DNA of 64,000 nt from Sporocytophaga sp. GTDB lineage: Bacteria > Bacteroidota > Bacteroidia > Cytophagales > Cytophagaceae. Position numbers and translations under genes: made by a program. Under the pieces are notes generated by a model. The model made no database searches and was not told the origin of the DNA. It saw only the letters and a list, made by a program, of their open reading frames with translations. The DNA lies in contig NZ_JAGHZZ010000001.1 of NCBI RefSeq assembly GCF_017745095.1, forward strand, positions 372,001 through 436,000, read 5' to 3'. Of this stretch, positions 45,806 through 55,960 are shown piece by piece (position 1 is the first letter of the stretch; each line of letters starts with the position of its first letter).

Positions 45806-48463
45806 TTATAAACCAAACTTATAATCTAATCTGAATGAAAAGAAGGAGTAATCCACACTATAAAGGTCTGTTTGCTCTTTGATGTCTGCACTTTGTTGCC
45901 AGCGCAGGGTTTGTAGTTTGTTGACCCAGGCAAGGAGATCATAACCATAGAATGCTATGAGTATATTTTTCCCAGGACGAATATTTAGCCCTACATCCCA
46001 TTTAACCATCAGATGGTTTTCAATTCCCAGAAAGGGAAATTTATTGTTGAATGCATAATTCTTTGCATAGTCATTCAGATTTGGATTGTTGACTTTAGTC
46101 GTATCATATTGATGGATGTCTTTCCTTCCTGTAAGCCCCCAGAATAATCTGAAATCGGTATGAATGCTTATCCAAGAAGCTGGTTTATAATTCAGGTAAA
46201 GCTTAGTAATATTAGTGTTCAGATTAAGAAAATTTTTCCCATCTACTGTTATTTGGTCTCTAACAGCATTAATAGCGTTTGACATTACTGAATCAGTTCC
46301 CGGATGTGCTTTGCTTTCTATTGGTTTGGGAAAGTATTGATATGATTTTCCATCTGTTGTGACAGAGTCAAAACCGTTGAATACTGCTAAATCAAAATAT
46401 TTATACTGATCCATTACATCGGTTCTGACAACCCTGGAATAAACATGGTTGGCTCCTATTGAAATCGTATTTGTTTTAAATGCAAAGTCCAGCTCAAGAT
46501 TAACAAAATGATAATATCCTGCATTTACAATCCTGAATAATTTTTGATTCCAGAGAAGAAGGTCCTTGACAGTATTATAAGATATTGAAGGTTTAATATT
46601 GATTTTGTCATCTCCTATTGTATTCATGGAAGTTATTTCAAAGGAACTGGAACGTTCTGGTTTTAGCTTATGCAGTTCTTTTAAAGTTACGGGAGGTATG
46701 ACCGATGTACCAGGCCCCGGACGCATAAAAGGCGTCTCATAATGATATGTTGTATAAGGCTCACCGTTATCGTTGAAGCTGTTCCTGTCAAACTCGTAAT
46801 TATCCGCACTTCCGTTATTAGCGGAAGTCTGATAAATAACTTTTATTACATTTTGTTCATCAGGTTTTAAAATAATGGCAGCTTTGGGTGTCAATACGCC
46901 TCCAATAAAAGCGGTTCTCGTATGGATGTCGTACCTCAGACCTGCAAGTACATCGACCTTTTCAGTAAGGTTATATTTAGCTTCTGAAAAAACTGCATTG
47001 TTAACGTAAACAACATTTGACACAACAGGATGACTTTTTATTTCGTAACGACTGTTTCTGCCAGACATGTCCCTTCCTATATCAAATAATCGAAACTCAT
47101 ATCCGCTAGCCCATTGTAACCGGGGAACATTTTTCATGAGATAAAGCCCTCCGAGGCTGTACCTTCTCTCGCCAAAAGTCTCAAGAATTGATACGTGTCT
47201 TTCTGAAGGCGAAAGTGTTGTATATCCTTTGAGTTCTTCCAGTTGTATTCTGTCCGTATTTAGGTCAAGGCCCCCATAGAGTGTAACTATATTGTCATGT
47301 TTCGTTGGGATAGTGTATGTAAGCTGGTTAGTTATGTTGTTTACTACGTATTGTCTCCTGTTTACATTTCCAGGCTCAATATTCCCATACCAACCATTTA
47401 TATTTTCAAATTTTCCATCAACAATTCTATCAGGAGCAAGTGAGTCCATTCCTGTAAAATCAGCCCATGGATCAACGATAAAGAAGCCGGAAGCATTCGT
47501 AACCTGATGTGTATAGCGGCTGTATAGTCGAAATCTTTTATAGTTAAAATCAACACTGAACCTTGCGTTACCTGGCGTAGACCAAGGGCTTCCGGAAACT
47601 GGTACTCCATCAGGAGGAGGGTTGTCCAGGAATTGAGGATAGGGGAAACTGGGCCTTCCGTATAGTCGTGCTCTTTCTTGTCCGACTCCATCACTCACTC
47701 TGTATCCTCCGGAGAGCACTATTGATGCATCCTTTTTGCCTAATAAAGATTTTCCTAACCAAGCCTCGTATTGATGAAAATAAGTATCGCCGCTCCATGT
47801 CCCCTGAGTTGTGGACGCAATAAATTCATCCCTCTTGTATTTTTTGGTTACCATATTTATGATCCCGGATATTGCCCCTGAACCATAAATAAGACCTGAA
47901 GGTCCTCTGATCACTTCCACACGTTCAACATCGCCAAGCAGGCCTAAATCTGTTTCCATATTGGCGCCATCTCTCGCTTCTGTATTCATTTTTCTTCCAT
48001 TTATAAGGAATATGAATTTTGAATTTCTGTCTGCTGCCACACCTCTCATCCCCCATATTATTCCGTACCATTTACTATACATATACTGAAAGCCCGGAAC
48101 ATATATTTCGAGTAATTCACTAAGATGTCTGGCTCCTGAAAGTTCTATTTCCTCCCTGGATATTATGGAAAGACTAAATGCAGAATTTCTCATATCAAGT
48201 TCAAGAAAGGAGCCTGATGCTACCTTTGTATCCATCAATTCGTCAAGTGAGAGATTCCATAGATTTTTATTTTTATTGTTGGTATCAGCATTAAATACCG
48301 GGTCGCGTTTTTTTGAATTTAGGTTTTGGTCTGCGGATTCCTTTTCTGTCGAAGACTGCAAAGTGTCTTTTGATGAAGGTTTCTGAGCAATTAAATCTGA
48401 TGTCGGAGTAAAAAGCAGTATTAAGACAAATTTTATAAGACAAAACAGATTCTTTGTTGCCAT
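45806..48463 (-). CDS. TonB-dependent outer-membrane receptor
   Basis: An 885-residue protein. A signal peptide (cleavage near LIAQ) precedes a charged linker and a segment LSLDELMDTKVASGS, common in this receptor group. The plug domain follows (LSIISREEIELSGARHLSELL, VERVEVIRGPSGLIYGSGAISGIINM), then a long 22-strand-type barrel ending in an aromatic-rich terminus (YSFFSFRLDYKFGL). There is no N-terminal carboxypeptidase-like repeat as in SusC. The ligand is unknown. It is divergent from the YfiR/CHASE8 kinase pair, with about 208 bases between. Confidence 0.93.
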   Translation of the reverse strand: MATKNLFCLIKFVLILLFTPTSDLIAQKPSSKDTLQSSTEKESADQNLNSKKRDPVFNADTNNKNKNLWNLSLDELMDTKVASGSFLELDMRNSAFSLSIISREEIELSGARHLSELLEIYVPGFQYMYSKWYGIIWGMRGVAADRNSKFIFLINGRKMNTEARDGANMETDLGLLGDVERVEVIRGPSGLIYGSGAISGIINMVTKKYKRDEFIASTTQGTWSGDTYFHQYEAWLGKSLLGKKDASIVLSGGYRVSDGVGQERARLYGRPSFPYPQFLDNPPPDGVPVSGSPWSTPGNARFSVDFNYKRFRLYSRYTHQVTNASGFFIVDPWADFTGMDSLAPDRIVDGKFENINGWYGNIEPGNVNRRQYVVNNITNQLTYTIPTKHDNIVTLYGGLDLNTDRIQLEELKGYTTLSPSERHVSILETFGERRYSLGGLYLMKNVPRLQWASGYEFRLFDIGRDMSGRNSRYEIKSHPVVSNVVYVNNAVFSEAKYNLTEKVDVLAGLRYDIHTRTAFIGGVLTPKAAIILKPDEQNVIKVIYQTSANNGSADNYEFDRNSFNDNGEPYTTYHYETPFMRPGPGTSVIPPVTLKELHKLKPERSSSFEITSMNTIGDDKINIKPSISYNTVKDLLLWNQKLFRIVNAGYYHFVNLELDFAFKTNTISIGANHVYSRVVRTDVMDQYKYFDLAVFNGFDSVTTDGKSYQYFPKPIESKAHPGTDSVMSNAINAVRDQITVDGKNFLNLNTNITKLYLNYKPASWISIHTDFRLFWGLTGRKDIHQYDTTKVNNPNLNDYAKNYAFNNKFPFLGIENHLMVKWDVGLNIRPGKNILIAFYGYDLLAWVNKLQTLRWQQSADIKEQTDLYSVDYSFFSFRLDYKFGL

Positions 48464-48671
48464 TGAAGGTCAAATTATAATGGAGCTTAACTCAGTTGAT
48501 ATGAATTTGTTATGTCTTGGAAAGTGATAGTTAAGTGCAAAGTAAGGAATGATAAAGTAATGCAAAACATTAACATTGAAAGCCTGTTTAACCCTGAAGT
48601 TCAGATAGGTGAGTTTGTATATTATGGTATATATACATGACGGAAAGTTTTTAACCGGGAATCAATATTAA

Positions 48672-49304
48672 ATGATAAACGACCAATCATCTCATAGTTG
48701 TGAAATGCCAGCAGATGAAAAAGGGACTTCGAGATTTTTAATGATTCAGTTGGTGCTGGTGGTGTTCTGTTGCTCGGGGTTTATTATAGATGTTCACCAT
48801 GAAAGATTGATGAAAAGTTGTAGTGAAGTTTATGATATAGTTCAAGAAGGTGAGTACTCTTTAAAGGCGGCATTTATATATCGTTTTACTGAGTATGTAG
48901 ACTGGGAGGGAATGCCAAAGGAAGAGGAATTTAAAATAGCAATTCTGGGAGATACTCCTTTAACCAGGAATCTTATTAATATAGCTGAAAATGCGGAAGT
49001 AGGTAATAGAAAGATTAATGTAGAAGAGTATGACAACCTGAATGAAATAGATGAGTGTCAGATATTGTTTGTCTCGAGGGAGAGTTCAGTTCCCTTGCAA
49101 GCAATATTACATAAATTCGAAGGAAAGGAAACTCTTATTGTTACGGAAAAGGAAGGTTATGGAGAAAAGGGATCATGTATAAATTTTTTTCTTTCGGAAA
49201 GTAAAATCAAGTTTGAAGTAAATCTTGAGGCGGTTGAAAAAGCGGGACTAGCAGTAAGTTCACAATTATTACAGCATGCTGTTGTGATAGGTAAGCAAAG
49301 GTAA
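48672..49304 (+). CDS. YfiR-family periplasmic protein
   Basis: A 210-residue protein. A membrane/signal helix at about 25-42 precedes the YfiR (DUF4154) domain, which begins EYSLKAAFIYRFTEYVDW and includes FKIAILGDTPL, ECQILFVSRESS, and the final LAVSSQLLQHAVVIG. In Pseudomonas, YfiR is a periplasmic repressor of the CHASE8 diguanylate cyclase YfiN. Here it lies six bases before a CHASE8 hybrid kinase, its likely partner. The first ~50 residues (with DEKGTSRF before the helix) are longer than in the usual signal peptide; a later start cannot be excluded. Confidence 0.88.
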   Translation: MINDQSSHSCEMPADEKGTSRFLMIQLVLVVFCCSGFIIDVHHERLMKSCSEVYDIVQEGEYSLKAAFIYRFTEYVDWEGMPKEEEFKIAILGDTPLTRNLINIAENAEVGNRKINVEEYDNLNEIDECQILFVSRESSVPLQAILHKFEGKETLIVTEKEGYGEKGSCINFFLSESKIKFEVNLEAVEKAGLAVSSQLLQHAVVIGKQR

Positions 49305-49310
49305 AAAGAT

Positions 49311-52300
49311 ATGGCTTTTCATTTGCCAAAAATTAGAGATTTATCCATAAGAAACAAGCTGATTTTTCTTCAGTTTTTTACTTGTCTTATTGTACTTGCT
49401 CTTTGCTGCGCAGCTTTTGTTTTTGTTGATGTCAGAGAGTATAAAGAAAATAAAGTAAATAGCCTCACCTCAATGGCACAGTTAATAGCTTCAAGCAGCA
49501 TTTCTGCCCTTGAGTTTATTGACAATGAAGCAGCCAATTCTATTCTTTCAGATTTAATAGTAGTTGATGATGTGTCAAATGCACAGATCCTTGATAAAGA
49601 CAATCAGGTGTTCGCCTCATATTCCAAAAGAGGTGTGAAGAATTATAACTTTACTCCTGTAGATAAGTCATCTGTAGAATTTGAAAGAGGGTATCTGTAT
49701 ATCTATCATGAAATTATTAATAATAATGGAGAGAGGGTAGGGATGGTATTTATCAGAGCTGAATTAAATCAGCTAAATTCAGTAATAAATAGGAAAATTC
49801 AGATTGCAGCATTTTTAATGGGAATCGGAATGTTGCTGGCATATCTTATAGCTTTATTTTTACAAAAGTATATTTCGTCTCCACTTCTAAGATTAGTTTC
49901 AGTGATGGATAAAGTAAGTAAGGAAGGGAGCTATGGTAACCATGCCCAGGTTGAAGGTAAAGATGAAATAGGTACTTTGTCCCTTGTTTTTAACGAAATG
50001 CTCATCCAGATTGAGAAGAGGGATAAGGAGCTTTTGGAGAATAATTACCTTTTAAATTCAATCCTTAATAGCATGGGAGATGGGGTATTGGTAGTAGACA
50101 ATGACCTTAACTTTATGCTATGGAATCCAGCATTTGAAAAAAAGCATGGAGGACTACTAGTGGCTCATCCTAGAGTAGCTCTTGGTAAAAATTATAATAT
50201 GTTCTTGCCTGGTGAAACCATACCTCTTGATTATGAGAATTCTCCATTTTATAAAGCAGTGCAGGGTGAAGAGTTTAATAACCAGGAATTGCTGTTAAAG
50301 ACTGATGATAATTTAATAACATATATCAGTATAACAGGAAGACCTTTAAAAGACAGAAGTAATGTAGTCATTGGTGCAGTTGCAGTTGTTAGAGATATTA
50401 CACAGCGTAAGCAAATACAGCTTGATCTAGATACAGCACGGCAGCAGTTGCAGGATATGATGGATTATTCTTCCGCTTGTATTTTCGCCAAAGATTTAAA
50501 AGGTAGATATATATTCGTCAATAAGAACTTTGAACAGGTATATAAGGTCGAAAGGGAAAAGGTAATAGGAAATACAGATTTTGAATTTCTTTCCAGAGAA
50601 GAGGCATTGCCCCTGTATGAGCATGACCAGGAAGTTTATAGGGTGGGGCACGATGTCTCTTTTGAAGAAGTACTTTTAAGGGAAGGAAACCTTCAAACTT
50701 TTATATCTGTAAAGTATCCGCTAAAAGATAATGATGGAAAAATTTACGGACTATGCGGGATAGCTACAGACATTACGGAACGGAAGGCTATAGAGGAGGC
50801 AGATAAAATGCGGGTGACACAGATGATAAAGTTTCAAGAGACGCTCTTGAATCTTACGAGCATGGAAATAGACCTTCCTTTAGATGAAAAGCTTAAAGCC
50901 ATCCTTGTTAAATGCGCTGAAGTTATAGATGTTGAAAGGTGCGGTATATGGTTTTTTACTAAAGATAAAAAAGAGATTTTTCCAAAGATTATTTATCGTA
51001 AAAGTGAGAATGATACTGTAAGTGGAAAGCCAATTAAAAAATCTCCAAATTCTATTTATTTCAAAGCTTTAGAGAATTTTCACACTATAGATGCTCATGA
51101 CGCCCTTTCTGATCCCAGAACTGCTGAACTTGCAGAGATATATTTTAAGCCGTTGGGTATTGCCTCTACCCTTGATGTTGCCATAAGACTGGGAGGTAAG
51201 ATATCAGGAATGTTATGTTTTGAACATATAGGTGATAAAAGAAATTGGTCTTATGAGGTTCAGGTCTTTTCTTCTTCAATAGCCGGAATTGTAGCCTTAG
51301 CTCTAGAAAACTTTGAAAGGCTAAAAGCGGAAAAAGAACTGCATGAACTGAACGATGAATTAGCTCAGGCAAAAAATGCTGCAGAGCAATCTAATGCGGC
51401 TAAGGATGTTTTTCTTGCTAGTATGAGCCACGAAATCAGAACTCCTTTAAATGCAATAATTGGTTTTCAGCAATTGCTCAAAGAAACGGACCTTAGTGAT
51501 GAGCAAAAGGAAATAGTAACCTCTATAGATTTTGCCGGCCGTAACCTATTGGTAATTATTAATGATATTCTTGATCTTTCAAAAATAGAAGCAGGAAAAG
51601 TTGAGTTTATTGAAAGTGAAATCAATGTTGCTTCAATTATCCAATCTGTAATTGAATTGTTTGAACAGAAAGTAAAGGAGAAAAATCTTAAGATAACGTT
51701 TTATCATGACCCTACAATTCCCTCCGGATTACTAGGAGACGGAGCTCGCTTAAGTCAGATTTTACTTAACCTGATTGGCAATGCAGTAAAGTTTACAGAA
51801 AGGGGAGAGATAAAGATTATAACGCATTTATTGGATGTAAAAGAAGATTATTTCAATTGTTTGTTTGAAGTGGAAGATAGTGGAATTGGGATTCCAAAAG
51901 AAAAGCTTGCCAGGATATTTGAACGCTTTACTCAGGCAGAAGCCGATACAACAAGGAGATATGGCGGAACAGGGCTCGGCCTAACTATTTCTCGTCACCT
52001 GATAGAGCTTCAAGGAGGATCTCTTATGGTAAAAAGTGAACCTGGAAAAGGCTCTGTGTTTTCTTTCAAATTGAAATTCAAAAAATCTGCTGATTCCAAT
52101 GGCGTCAGTATCGCAACTCCGGAAGGTGGAATGAAGAATATGCCTAAGGAAGCAAAACCCCTGAAAATATTACTGGCTGAAGATACAGTTTTAAATCAAA
52201 ATTTAATCTTAAAGGTTTTCCAGAAAACCAAACATTCCGTGGATATTGCCAATAATGGGGTTGAAGCTGTTGAGAAAGTAAAGCGTAATAGTTATGATAT

Positions 52301-52925
52301 CATTTTGATGGATGTTCAAATGCCATTAATGGACGGCTGTCAGGCTACTGAAGAAATAAGAAGGCTAAAAGATAGGGTTAAGAGGAAAGTTCCTATTGTA
52401 GCGCTTACAGCTTTTGTTTCTAAATCTGAAGAGGAAAGGTATCGGAGAAAAGGTATGGATGCATATATTACTAAGCCATTTGATAAAGAAGATTTATTGC
52501 AAACGATTTACAGGCTTACTGATTCTGATAATATTGATATAAATTCAAAATCATTTATGGATACAGGTTCAAATTTATTCAGTTTAAGCTTTCTGGAAGA
52601 AACCTCAGAAGGAGATACAGAATTTATCATTAAAATGGTAAACCTCATACTTGAAGAAGCGCCCGATAGACTCAGAAGTCTAAAAGAAGCTATCCAGGCC
52701 AAAGATTATGCAGCTATTAAAACTAATGCCCATAAGCTAAAGAACATAATTATTCCTGTTCAGATGGAAAGAGCTAAAGAGTTAGCAACTGCTATAGAGG
52801 AAAATAGTCGCAATGCCGGTAATATGCAGATTATCGTATCTCATTTTGCTGAGTTGAGTGAAATAATAAATAGTGTTTTAGAGCCTCTGCGTAACCAGGT
52901 AGAGGTGTTGAAGCATAATTCATGA
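49311..52925 (+). CDS. CHASE8-HAMP-PAS-GAF hybrid histidine kinase with receiver and HPt
   Basis: A 1204-residue phosphorelay protein. Two helices (about 18-38 and 163-185) flank a CHASE8 periplasmic domain (MAQLIASSSISALEFIDNEAA). HAMP (about 186-240), two PAS units (about 245-365 and 375-495), and a GAF domain (about 525-675) follow. The HisKA box has H707 (ASMSHEIRTPLNAIIGF), then HATPase (GIGIPKEKL, GGTGLGLTISRHL), a receiver with D1001 (IILMDVQMPLMDG) and an HPt domain with H1141 (NAHKLKNI). All relay residues are present. It is the probable target of the adjacent YfiR protein; no output protein is encoded nearby. Confidence 0.92.
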   Translation: MAFHLPKIRDLSIRNKLIFLQFFTCLIVLALCCAAFVFVDVREYKENKVNSLTSMAQLIASSSISALEFIDNEAANSILSDLIVVDDVSNAQILDKDNQVFASYSKRGVKNYNFTPVDKSSVEFERGYLYIYHEIINNNGERVGMVFIRAELNQLNSVINRKIQIAAFLMGIGMLLAYLIALFLQKYISSPLLRLVSVMDKVSKEGSYGNHAQVEGKDEIGTLSLVFNEMLIQIEKRDKELLENNYLLNSILNSMGDGVLVVDNDLNFMLWNPAFEKKHGGLLVAHPRVALGKNYNMFLPGETIPLDYENSPFYKAVQGEEFNNQELLLKTDDNLITYISITGRPLKDRSNVVIGAVAVVRDITQRKQIQLDLDTARQQLQDMMDYSSACIFAKDLKGRYIFVNKNFEQVYKVEREKVIGNTDFEFLSREEALPLYEHDQEVYRVGHDVSFEEVLLREGNLQTFISVKYPLKDNDGKIYGLCGIATDITERKAIEEADKMRVTQMIKFQETLLNLTSMEIDLPLDEKLKAILVKCAEVIDVERCGIWFFTKDKKEIFPKIIYRKSENDTVSGKPIKKSPNSIYFKALENFHTIDAHDALSDPRTAELAEIYFKPLGIASTLDVAIRLGGKISGMLCFEHIGDKRNWSYEVQVFSSSIAGIVALALENFERLKAEKELHELNDELAQAKNAAEQSNAAKDVFLASMSHEIRTPLNAIIGFQQLLKETDLSDEQKEIVTSIDFAGRNLLVIINDILDLSKIEAGKVEFIESEINVASIIQSVIELFEQKVKEKNLKITFYHDPTIPSGLLGDGARLSQILLNLIGNAVKFTERGEIKIITHLLDVKEDYFNCLFEVEDSGIGIPKEKLARIFERFTQAEADTTRRYGGTGLGLTISRHLIELQGGSLMVKSEPGKGSVFSFKLKFKKSADSNGVSIATPEGGMKNMPKEAKPLKILLAEDTVLNQNLILKVFQKTKHSVDIANNGVEAVEKVKRNSYDIILMDVQMPLMDGCQATEEIRRLKDRVKRKVPIVALTAFVSKSEEERYRRKGMDAYITKPFDKEDLLQTIYRLTDSDNIDINSKSFMDTGSNLFSLSFLEETSEGDTEFIIKMVNLILEEAPDRLRSLKEAIQAKDYAAIKTNAHKLKNIIIPVQMERAKELATAIEENSRNAGNMQIIVSHFAELSEIINSVLEPLRNQVEVLKHNS

Positions 52926-53019
52926 CACTTTGTAAAACTATGATTAGGATCTAAATTAGATAATTTTGGACTTTAATAATTTTTTTCTATTTTGATGCCT
53001 TGTCATAAAATTTACAGGC

Positions 53020-53397
53020 ATGTCACAGTTTAAAAGGAAACTAAACAATTTTGCAGTATTCTCACTTGCTATTCTTTTTGCGGAACTCATTCAGGCAGTT
53101 GCGCATAATTATATTGACCATTGGAAAGATGGTCATGGCAAATATGTTTCTGTACTTCTTTCAATGATTCTTGCAATAGCGGTATTTTATCCCGTATTTC
53201 ATTTTCTGGATAAATATATCCAGTCGGCATCCAAAAACTATATCAAGAGTTCGAAGAAAGTAAGTGGTGGAGGAACTTCAGGGCTATTGCTTGGTTATTC
53301 TCTGGCAATGTTTTTTATGTTTATAGCATTTGCCCAACTTTGGTATCATAAAGATGTCATTGCAGATTTGGGTCATTGGCTTAAAGGGTTTATTTAA
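53020..53397 (+). CDS. Small membrane protein with three helices, unknown function
   Basis: A 125-residue protein with membrane helices at about 12-30, 42-62 and 90-112 and a basic loop with IKSSKKVSGGG between the second and third. No family is recognised. It lies nine bases before the DUF6941-like gene, so the two are probably co-transcribed. Confidence 0.6.
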   Translation: MSQFKRKLNNFAVFSLAILFAELIQAVAHNYIDHWKDGHGKYVSVLLSMILAIAVFYPVFHFLDKYIQSASKNYIKSSKKVSGGGTSGLLLGYSLAMFFMFIAFAQLWYHKDVIADLGHWLKGFI

Positions 53398-53406
53398 AAG
53401 AATATT

Positions 53407-53793
53407 ATGGAAATAGAAATTTTTACCCTTTGCGATCACGCACAGGATTTTAATGGTAAGTTAGTAATAGTTGGAACCTTTGATAGTATAAGTTCTGCTA
53501 CATATCCATTTACGCACGCTGCTTGTTCTTTGGCCGGGAGGTTAAGGTTTAGTGAAAAAGAATCCGGTGTTCATGACTTTAAAATAAAACTGATCGATGA
53601 TGAAGGGTTTGAATTATATCCTGCTATTGAAGGGAATATTGATGTATCTAAAAGCGTAGCGAATTATTCAACAATAAACTTTGCTATAAATCTTGGAAAT
53701 CTGGAATTTAAAAAAGCAGGGAGGTATGCTATTGAGCTATACATTGATAACGAATGGCAGAAAGGTCTTCCGATAAATGTCATCAAGCAGTAG
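53407..53793 (+). CDS. DUF6941-like protein
   Basis: A 128-residue beta-rich protein starting IFTLCDHAQDFNGKLVIVGTFDSI, with FTHAACSLAGRLRF and a closing GRYAIELYIDNEWQKGLPINV. This layout matches the small DUF6941 family of unknown function. No signal peptide. It follows the small membrane protein gene by nine bases and faces the convergent hisN gene across a hairpin. Confidence 0.7.
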   Translation: MEIEIFTLCDHAQDFNGKLVIVGTFDSISSATYPFTHAACSLAGRLRFSEKESGVHDFKIKLIDDEGFELYPAIEGNIDVSKSVANYSTINFAINLGNLEFKKAGRYAIELYIDNEWQKGLPINVIKQ

Positions 53794-53808
53794 ATAAATC
53801 TAAGTAAA

Positions 53809-53867
53809 ATAAATCACCACGGTTGGATATCTCAGATGAAATGATGTTTCCAAACATGGTGATTTAT
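53809..53867. terminator. Convergent-gene hairpin
   Basis: An 11-bp perfect outer stem ATAAATCACCA / TGGTGATTTAT with a partly paired interior lies between convergent genes; a T run follows at 53872. Confidence 0.65.
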
Positions 53868-53886
53868 ATCGATTTTTTGTCCTTGT

Positions 53887-54648
53887 TTAGGATTTTAAAT
53901 AATTTAAAATGTCGTTATGAATTGCAGGATTGGAGACCACAATGCTATCTCCTTTGACCGGATCTCCACCATAGTAATCAGTAATTGTTCCGCCAGCCCC
54001 TTTGATTACAGGAATCAATGCCATGATATCCCACTTAGACATTTTTGGGTCTATCATAATATCTGCAAATCCTGTAGCGACAAGAAAATAGCCATATGCA
54101 TCTCCCCATGTTCTGTATAGCTTACATGCTTTGGCTAAATTGTCAAATCCTTTAGGCTCTCTGTATTTTTCAGGTCCAAGAGGATCGGTGGTAAGCAATG
54201 TAGCCTCACTTAGAGAAGTGCAAGGTCTCAGGCTTACTTTTGTTCCATTATGATAGGCTGAGGTTCCGTCTCCTAGCACAAGATCATCCAGAATGGGATT
54301 GTGAATGGCTCCGAAAACAGGCTCATCATCTTTCATTAATGCGATTAAGGTGCAAAACAATGGAGCTCCATGAATAAAGCTTTTGGTACCATCTATCGGA
54401 TCGATTACCCAGTAATATGGAGAAGTACCTTTTATTTCGCCAAATTCTTCTCCGAACACCCCATGCCCAGGAAATTTTCTTAAAACTTCATTTCTGAAAA
54501 GTTCTTCAATTTCCCTGTCTGCGATTGTAACAGGAGACATGTCCTCCTTGCTCAACACATCCAGTCGGGTGCGAAAATATTTCCTCGCAATCATTCTGCT
54601 TTGCCCGGTAAATCTTATTACAAAGTCCCTGAAAGTAGGAAAGTCCAT
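53887..54648 (-). CDS. hisN: Histidinol-phosphatase, inositol-monophosphatase family
   Basis: A 253-residue protein. The metal and active-site motifs are GEEFGE, DPIDGTKSFIHGAPLF and KWDIMALIPVIKGAGG, typical of the inositol monophosphatase fold. The block RTWGDAYGYFLVATGFADIMIDPKMSKWD is characteristic of the HisN subgroup, which acts in histidine synthesis by removing phosphate from histidinol phosphate. The gene is alone, away from other his genes, so the function rests on the subgroup motif. Confidence 0.85.
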   Translation of the reverse strand: MDFPTFRDFVIRFTGQSRMIARKYFRTRLDVLSKEDMSPVTIADREIEELFRNEVLRKFPGHGVFGEEFGEIKGTSPYYWVIDPIDGTKSFIHGAPLFCTLIALMKDDEPVFGAIHNPILDDLVLGDGTSAYHNGTKVSLRPCTSLSEATLLTTDPLGPEKYREPKGFDNLAKACKLYRTWGDAYGYFLVATGFADIMIDPKMSKWDIMALIPVIKGAGGTITDYYGGDPVKGDSIVVSNPAIHNDILNYLKS

Positions 54649-54955
54649 AGTTTTTTCAATTTAATTGTTCATTTAATCCAATTAATCATTTGCCGTTAAG
54701 AAATATTGTTCTTCATTATAATCAATTGTTTTGCTATCAACTCCGATGTTTTGATTTAGATCGACAAATTTTTATGATTAATCCCCGTTAAAGGTAAATA
54801 CAAATTCATTTTCACCAAATAAAATCTTTGAAGTCTTTATTAAATAAAGGATAAACTCAGACTTTTTTATTTTGTCTTTTTTTTCTGGTTATAAAATGGT
54901 TGCTAAAACAATTTTGTGAACTTTTGATTTTTAGGTGAATAGACACTCAACAAAT
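54649..54955. other. Gap between divergent hisN and aldo/keto reductase genes
   Basis: About 307 AT-rich bases. It must hold both divergent promoters, but no repeat, hairpin or operator stands out. Confidence 0.4.
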
Positions 54956-55960
54956 ATGGAAAGCACTTATCTGCCTGTTATAAATAAAACTGTCTCACGT
55001 ATTGGATTAGGCACTTGGGCTATTGGAGGATGGATGTGGGGTGGCTCAAATGAACAAGAATCTATAGATACTATAGTTAATGCAGTGGATTTAGGGGTAA
55101 ACCTCATCGATACAGCTCCTGTATATGGGTTTGGCCTTTCGGAAGAGGTGGTTGGTAAGGCGCTTAAGAAAATTAACAACAGAAGTGAAATTGTCATTTC
55201 TACCAAATGCGGCCTTGAATGGAAAGAAGGAAAGGTTTTTAGAAATGCATCCAGAGAAAGAATAAACAAGGAAGTTGGAGATTCATTGAAGCGACTTCGT
55301 ACAGACTACATAGACATTTATTATGTTCACTGGCCAGACGCTTTGGTATCTCTGGAAGAAACAGGGGAGGCTATGTATGATCTTTTTAAGAGCGGAAAAA
55401 TTCTATCTGTTGGAGTAAGTAATTTTAACACTGACCAAATGCTGGAGTTTGGCAGTCATTCACCAATTCATTTTTCACAGCCACCATATAATATTTTTGA
55501 AAGAGAAATAGAAAAAGAAGAGCTGCCTTATTGTCTTGAAAACAATATTTTCCTTATGACCTATGGAGCTATTTGCAGAGGCCTTCTTTCAGGAAAGTTA
55601 AATATTAAGTCTACATTTAAGGGTGATGATCTTAGAAAGTCAGATCCAAAATTCAGAGAACCCAGGTTCAGTCAGTATTTGGATGCAGTAACTAAATTGA
55701 ACCAATTTGCAAAAGACTGCTACGGAAAGAGTGTAGCGGAACTGGCTATAAAATGGATCCTTCAAAGTGGGGTTTCAATAGCGCTTCTCGGAGCAAGGAA
55801 TCCGGATCAGTTGAATATTTGCAAAAATCTCAGCGGGTGGAAGATTGTCAGTGAAGATTTAAAGAGGATAGATAGAATCATTAAAGAAAATGTAAAGGAT
55901 CCAGTTGGCCCGGAATTTATGGCTCCACCTATTAGAAAGGAGAAAGCTGTGAGGAAATAA
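54956..55960 (+). CDS. Aldo/keto reductase
   Basis: The ATG at 54956 (MESTYLPVINKTVS) is preferred over a GTG at 54935. The 334-residue TIM-barrel enzyme has the catalytic tetrad D52, Y57 (IDTAPVYGFG), K84 (ISTKCGLEW) and H125 (YYVHWPD), and the NADPH-binding region LLGARNPDQLNICKNL. It probably reduces aldehydes or ketones with NADPH; the substrate is unknown. It belongs to the YajO/general-stress-protein-like branch by appearance. Confidence 0.88.
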   Translation: MESTYLPVINKTVSRIGLGTWAIGGWMWGGSNEQESIDTIVNAVDLGVNLIDTAPVYGFGLSEEVVGKALKKINNRSEIVISTKCGLEWKEGKVFRNASRERINKEVGDSLKRLRTDYIDIYYVHWPDALVSLEETGEAMYDLFKSGKILSVGVSNFNTDQMLEFGSHSPIHFSQPPYNIFEREIEKEELPYCLENNIFLMTYGAICRGLLSGKLNIKSTFKGDDLRKSDPKFREPRFSQYLDAVTKLNQFAKDCYGKSVAELAIKWILQSGVSIALLGARNPDQLNICKNLSGWKIVSEDLKRIDRIIKENVKDPVGPEFMAPPIRKEKAVRK

